Of a stretch of 8,297 nucleotides of DNA, positions 5,525 through 8,297 are shown piece after piece. Source of the stretch: Clostridia bacterium (GTDB taxonomy: Bacteria; Bacillota; Clostridia; Christensenellales; Aristaeellaceae); assembly GCA_009776385.1 (NCBI GenBank), contig WRFT01000077.1, forward strand, positions 1 to 8,297, written 5' to 3'. Numbering within the stretch: position 1 is the stretch's first letter; each line of letters starts with the position of its first letter. The notes below the pieces were generated by a model. The model worked only from the letters and a program-made list of their open reading frames with translations. It had not been told where the DNA came from and made no database searches. The position numbers and the translations under genes are program-made.

Positions 5525-6438
5525 TGAAGCCGTTTCCCGGCCGTCACCGTTCCATCAGGCAGTCACGCGGCGATGTGCCGTTTAAAGTGATATGCGTGGT
5601 GTTTGTCGTCTTCTTCTCATTAATATGCCTGTATCCGTTATGGCTGGTGTTAAGCGTCTCGTTATCGGATGAAACCGATGTGCTCAGATACGGTTATGCC
5701 ATGTGGCCCCGCAAGTTCTCCCTGGATACGTACTATTACATCTTCAGGCAAAGCGGAAGCCGCATTACCGACAGCTACATCGTAACCATTGTCACCACAC
5801 TGGTAGGGACGCTCGGCGCGCTGTTGGTAACGGGCATGATTTCGTTCGCGTTATCCATCAAACACTTAAGGTACCGCGGCGTCATCGCCTTTGTTTGCAA
5901 CTTTACCATCATATTCAGCGCCGGTTTAATCCCCTGGTACATCATCTGCTCGCGGTATCTGGGCTTTACCAATACCTACGCGGGCCTCATCCTACCCAGT
6001 ATGTTCAGCGTATGGTATATGTTTATGCTGCGTACCTTTTTATCAGACATACCTCCGTCCTTATATGAATCGGCTACGCTGGACGGCGCGGGTTATTTCG
6101 GTATCTTTTGGCGCATTACGGTACCGTTGTCCAAGACCGCCCTGCTCACCATCGGCCTGATGTATGCCTTAAACTACTGGAATAACTGGTGGAACGCTTT
6201 GTTTTTTATCAACCGCAAGGAGCTTTACCCGTTGCAATTCTTGCTTTATAACGTGTTAAGCAGCGTCAACGCTATCCGGGGCGGTCAAATGCCCGCCGGT
6301 GTCGGAAGCATTAAAATACCGGCGGAAACCGTTAAAATGAGTTTAACCGTGGTCACCATCGGGCCGATTATACTGCTGTACCCCTTCATTCAAAAGTATT
6401 TTATCAGCGGTATCATGAGCGGGGCCGTCAAAGAGTGA
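5524..6438 (+). CDS. Sugar ABC transporter permease, YtcP/LplC type
   Basis: 304-residue second membrane subunit of the sugar importer. Hydrophobic segments lie near residues 20-45, 85-112, 118-142, 152-172, 203-225 and 272-292. The EAA loop, ESATLDGAGYFGIFWRITVP (182-201), is complete. The long extracytoplasmic stretch before the last segment (LYPLQFLLYNVL to KIPAETVKM) is typical of the LplC/YtcP branch (COG0395). The ATG shares one base with the stop of the upstream permease gene (TGATG), a sign of translational coupling, and GGAGG lies about ten bases upstream. It pairs with that permease and receives substrate from the binding protein encoded next. Confidence 0.94.
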   Translation: MKPFPGRHRSIRQSRGDVPFKVICVVFVVFFSLICLYPLWLVLSVSLSDETDVLRYGYAMWPRKFSLDTYYYIFRQSGSRITDSYIVTIVTTLVGTLGALLVTGMISFALSIKHLRYRGVIAFVCNFTIIFSAGLIPWYIICSRYLGFTNTYAGLILPSMFSVWYMFMLRTFLSDIPPSLYESATLDGAGYFGIFWRITVPLSKTALLTIGLMYALNYWNNWWNALFFINRKELYPLQFLLYNVLSSVNAIRGGQMPAGVGSIKIPAETVKMSLTVVTIGPIILLYPFIQKYFISGIMSGAVKE

Positions 6439-6441
6439 GGC

Positions 6442-6465
6442 AACCTGCCCCAATCGGGACGGGTT
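6442..6465 (+). other. Hairpin between permease and binding-protein genes
   Basis: AACCTG-CCC pairs with GGG-ACGGGTT around the loop CAATC, nine base pairs with one bulged A and one G-U pair. No T-run follows, so it is not a standard terminator. Such a hairpin before a binding-protein gene may protect the downstream mRNA segment and allow higher expression of the binding protein. That role is inferred. Confidence 0.4.
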
Positions 6466-6494
6466 ACTGATAAAACCATTAAGGAGGAGAAAAC

Positions 6495-7940
6495 ATGAAA
6501 CGGACATTGACTTTGGCATTGGCGTCAATGCTGCTGCTGGCTTTGCTGGCGGCGCCCGCGTATGCCGCGGAAAAGGTTACCATTTTGTATCCGGGCGATG
6601 AGTCCGACAGGATGACGGAACTCTTGCGCGGAGAACTGGGGGACAAACTCCTGGCCGATTTGGACATGGAAATCGAAGTCATTTGGCTGCCCTGGGGCGA
6701 GTATTGGGATCACAAAACCATTAAGCTTCAGGCAATGGATCCCATCGACTTGTACTGGGACGGAACCGGCAACATCGGCCAGGTCTATAACAGGCAGGAA
6801 TGCCGGCCCTTGGATGAGCTGATTGAAACGTACGGCCAAGACATGCTCAAGGTGCTGCCCATCGAGCATATCCGCGGCGGCGGCACCATCAACGGTGAAA
6901 TTTTCGCCATTCCCTCGGCGTATAAGCCGGCGTCCGCCTCGAGGCAACTCGTATGCTTGCGGCAGGATATCTTAGAAGCCGTTGGCATGAGCCATATTGC
7001 CACGGCGGATGATTTGTTCGAGTTTGCCGTCAAAGCCAAGGAAATGTTCCCGGAAATTAAAGGCGTGGGCGACCCGATGTACTTCCCCATTTCCCGTTTC
7101 TTCGCCACCGAGCCGCTGCTTCTGTGCATCGCCAGGGACGAGCTGGTAGCCTACAACGAAGCCACGCAGCAAGCGGTTTGCTACTTCGAGACCGAGGCGT
7201 TCCAAGAACTATGCAAGTTCAACGCCAAGCTGGCGGCGGCCGGCCTGTTCTCGGATGAGGAAACACTCAACTATGAAGCCCGCGACGCCCGTTTGGACAG
7301 CGGAAACTACCTGTGGATGGAAGGTTCTTTGGGTAAAGACCTGGAGCGTATCAATTCCCTGCGCGGCAACGTGCCGGAAGCGAAGCTCGCCACCTATTTG
7401 CTTGCGCCCGATAAGCCCAAGTACATCACGACTGCCGGCGGCGAAGCGCTGTTTATCCCCTACTCCGCGGCAAATCCCGAAGGCGCAATGAAGTTCTTAA
7501 ACTGGCTGTACGGCAGCCAAGAAAACTTCCGTCTGGCCATCTTCGGCGTGGAAGGAGTGGATTATCAGTTGATTGACGGCGCCGTCGCGCCCCTGGAAGA
7601 GGGCGGCACACTGCCCGAGTTCTTCTATGAGTGGATGTTTGACAACGCTTCTTACAAAGCATTCCCGGCTGATGTCTCTCAAGAGTACATCGATAATTAT
7701 CTGGCCTGGGACGAGGGCGCGCTCGTCAGCGCAATGCTCGGGTTCCAGTTCAACAATGAAAAGGTGCTGGAAGTCGAAGTACGCCTGCAAGAGGCGATGA
7801 GAGATTTCAGGCCCCTCATGACCGGTTTTGTAGATTTTGATGATGTATACCCCGGATTCATCCAAAACCTGAAGGATGCCGGAATTGATGAGTATGTAGC
7901 GGAAGTACAGTTCCAGATCGACGCGTTTTTAGGCAAGTAA
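6495..7940 (+). CDS. Extracellular sugar-binding protein of ABC importer (DUF3502-like)
   Basis: 481 residues. The signal peptide (1-24) has KR, a hydrophobic core and AYA/AEK type I cleavage. The mature part looks like a large type of extracellular solute-binding protein found with LplB/YtcP permeases: VTILYPGDESD near the start, DLYWDGTGN near the hinge, and GEALFIPYSAANPEGAMKFLNWLYG. The C-terminal part (from about residue 420, FNNEKVLEVEV, to GFVDFDDVYPGFIQNLKDAG and VQFQIDAFL) resembles the DUF3502 domain of lipoprotein LipO-like binding proteins. The signal peptide has no lipobox cysteine, which is unusual for a monoderm binding protein. A near-perfect AAGGAGG lies seven bases before the ATG, so strong translation is expected. 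It delivers the ligand, probably an oligosaccharide or modified sugar, to the two permeases encoded just upstream. The ligand is unknown. Confidence 0.92.
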   Translation: MKRTLTLALASMLLLALLAAPAYAAEKVTILYPGDESDRMTELLRGELGDKLLADLDMEIEVIWLPWGEYWDHKTIKLQAMDPIDLYWDGTGNIGQVYNRQECRPLDELIETYGQDMLKVLPIEHIRGGGTINGEIFAIPSAYKPASASRQLVCLRQDILEAVGMSHIATADDLFEFAVKAKEMFPEIKGVGDPMYFPISRFFATEPLLLCIARDELVAYNEATQQAVCYFETEAFQELCKFNAKLAAAGLFSDEETLNYEARDARLDSGNYLWMEGSLGKDLERINSLRGNVPEAKLATYLLAPDKPKYITTAGGEALFIPYSAANPEGAMKFLNWLYGSQENFRLAIFGVEGVDYQLIDGAVAPLEEGGTLPEFFYEWMFDNASYKAFPADVSQEYIDNYLAWDEGALVSAMLGFQFNNEKVLEVEVRLQEAMRDFRPLMTGFVDFDDVYPGFIQNLKDAGIDEYVAEVQFQIDAFLGK

Positions 7941-7951
7941 TCCTTCTTAAC

Positions 7952-7971
7952 AAATAAGTATAAATAAGTAT
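7952..7971 (+). repeat. Tandem AAATAAGTAT repeat
   Basis: Two exact adjacent copies of the ten-base unit AAATAAGTAT (7952-7961 and 7962-7971) lie between the binding-protein stop and the terminator hairpin. It is a short AT-rich duplication with no assigned function. Confidence 0.6.
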
Positions 7972-7981
7972 ACGGCAACAA

Positions 7982-8020
7982 GCCCGCCCCCGTGCTGAAC
8001 GCGGAGGCGGGCATTGCTTT
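7982..8020 (+). terminator. Terminator of the transporter operon
   Basis: GCCCGCC (7982-7988) pairs with GGCGGGC (8006-8012). CCG/CGG continues the stem inward after one C/A mismatch, and CAA/TTG extends the base with a bulged A. A modest U-tract, ATTGCTTTATT, follows. Its position 41 bases after the binding-protein stop fits an operon end. Confidence 0.8.
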
Positions 8021-8021
8021 A

Positions 8022-8124
8022 TTAACCCCTTACCTCTAACCCCTACTTCCCCGTCATCGCGAGCGTGAGCGTGGCGATCCAGCATCCCTCCTCCCTATTG
8101 TAGCAACTCTAACCCCTACCTCCC
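8022..8124. repeat. C-rich repetitive spacer with palindromic extragenic element
   Basis: TAACCCCT occurs three times (8023, 8037 and 8110). The 13-base CTCTAACCCCTAC occurs twice exactly (8034-8046 and 8107-8119). Between the two copies lies GTCATCGCGAGCG...GCGATCC (8053-8080), with ATCGC/GCGAT arms. It resembles a dispersed extragenic repeat of the general form GTCATTGCGAG...GCAATCC that I recall from many bacterial genomes. The minus strand of 8022-8052 has spaced G-runs. No open reading frame or RNA gene is recognised here. Confidence 0.55.
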
Positions 8125-8162
8125 TGCTCTCCATGCGCGGGTATTCAAGTGTTTCAAGGTTA

Positions 8163-8171
8163 TGGTATAAT
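8163..8171 (+). promoter_or_regulatory. Extended -10 promoter of the aldolase gene
   Basis: TGG followed by a perfect TATAAT (8166-8171) makes an extended -10 element. The -35 is weak: TATTCA at 8142-8147 with an 18-base spacer, or TTCAAG at 8144-8149 with 16. Transcription would start near 8178, giving a leader of about 25 bases. TTCAAG occurs twice just upstream (8144-8149 and 8153-8158). Confidence 0.7.
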
Positions 8172-8202
8172 CTTTAAAGTTGATGAATGAGGAGGTTTTT
8201 AT

Positions 8203-8297
8203 ATGGCATTGGTTAACACGCGGGAGATGTTCAAAAAGGCGTATGAAGGCGGTTATGCGATCGGCGCTTTTAACGTGAACAACATGGAGATTGTTCA
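8203..8297 (+). CDS. fba: Class II fructose-bisphosphate aldolase, N-terminal fragment
   Basis: Only the first 31 codons are in the window. The peptide begins MALVNTREMFKKAYEGGYA and continues IGAFNVNNMEIVQ, matching the well-known start of class II (zinc-dependent) fructose-bisphosphate aldolases of Bacillota. The enzyme reversibly splits fructose 1,6-bisphosphate into two triose phosphates in glycolysis. The zinc ligands and catalytic residues lie beyond the window edge. AGGAGG (8190-8195) is seven bases before the ATG, and the gene has its own promoter. It lies after the transporter terminator, so it is probably a separate transcription unit. Some related class II aldolases act on tagatose or other sugar phosphates, which this fragment cannot exclude. 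Confidence 0.88.
   Translation, partial: MALVNTREMFKKAYEGGYAIGAFNVNNMEIV

Noticed and set aside
8022..8124. CRISPR-like repeat array
   Set aside because: The repeats are short, C-rich and irregularly spaced, with only two exact copies and no uniform spacers.

Overview
The window looks like a piece of a Bacillota (Clostridia-like) chromosome of moderate GC. This is inferred from strong AGGAGG-type ribosome binding sites before most genes, extended -10 promoters, intrinsic terminators, a tRNA gene that encodes its CCA end, and a LplB/YtcP-type sugar ABC transporter without its own ATPase. No taxon can be fixed from the sequence alone.

Layout from left to right. Positions 1-304 have no gene. 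They hold a G-rich hairpin (13-58), a cluster of ATCACC/GGTGAT palindromes (110-176) and a terminator hairpin (265-305). A minus-strand tRNA-Ser(CGA) follows (305-393), with a near-consensus promoter that shares its -35 region with a plus-strand promoter for the next gene. At 588-2087 is a secreted protein with a glycoside-hydrolase-like barrel and a DUF4832-type C-terminal domain. It converges, with only 19 bases between the stops, on a minus-strand LacI/GalR-family regulator (2107-3114). From the divergent regulator promoter region runs an apparent four-gene plus-strand operon: a Gfo/Idh/MocA oxidoreductase (3282-4529), two sugar-ABC permeases (4577-5524 and 5524-6438, overlapping by one base) and a secreted solute-binding protein (6495-7940). 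A terminator hairpin (7982-8020) closes the operon. A C-rich repetitive spacer follows, then the start of a class II fructose-bisphosphate aldolase gene (8203 to the window edge), whose own promoter and ribosome binding site are visible.

Taken together, 588-7940 reads as a carbohydrate-use locus. A secreted barrel protein may act on a glycan outside the cell. The solute-binding protein and two permeases would import an oligosaccharide or modified sugar, powered by an ATPase encoded elsewhere. The NAD-dependent oxidoreductase may act on the imported sugar, and the LacI-family protein probably represses the operon until an inducer appears. The substrate cannot be read from the sequence. I found no clearly undescribed system, mobile element, CRISPR array or defence locus. 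The least explained parts are the structured gene-free left end and the C-rich repetitive spacer at the right end.
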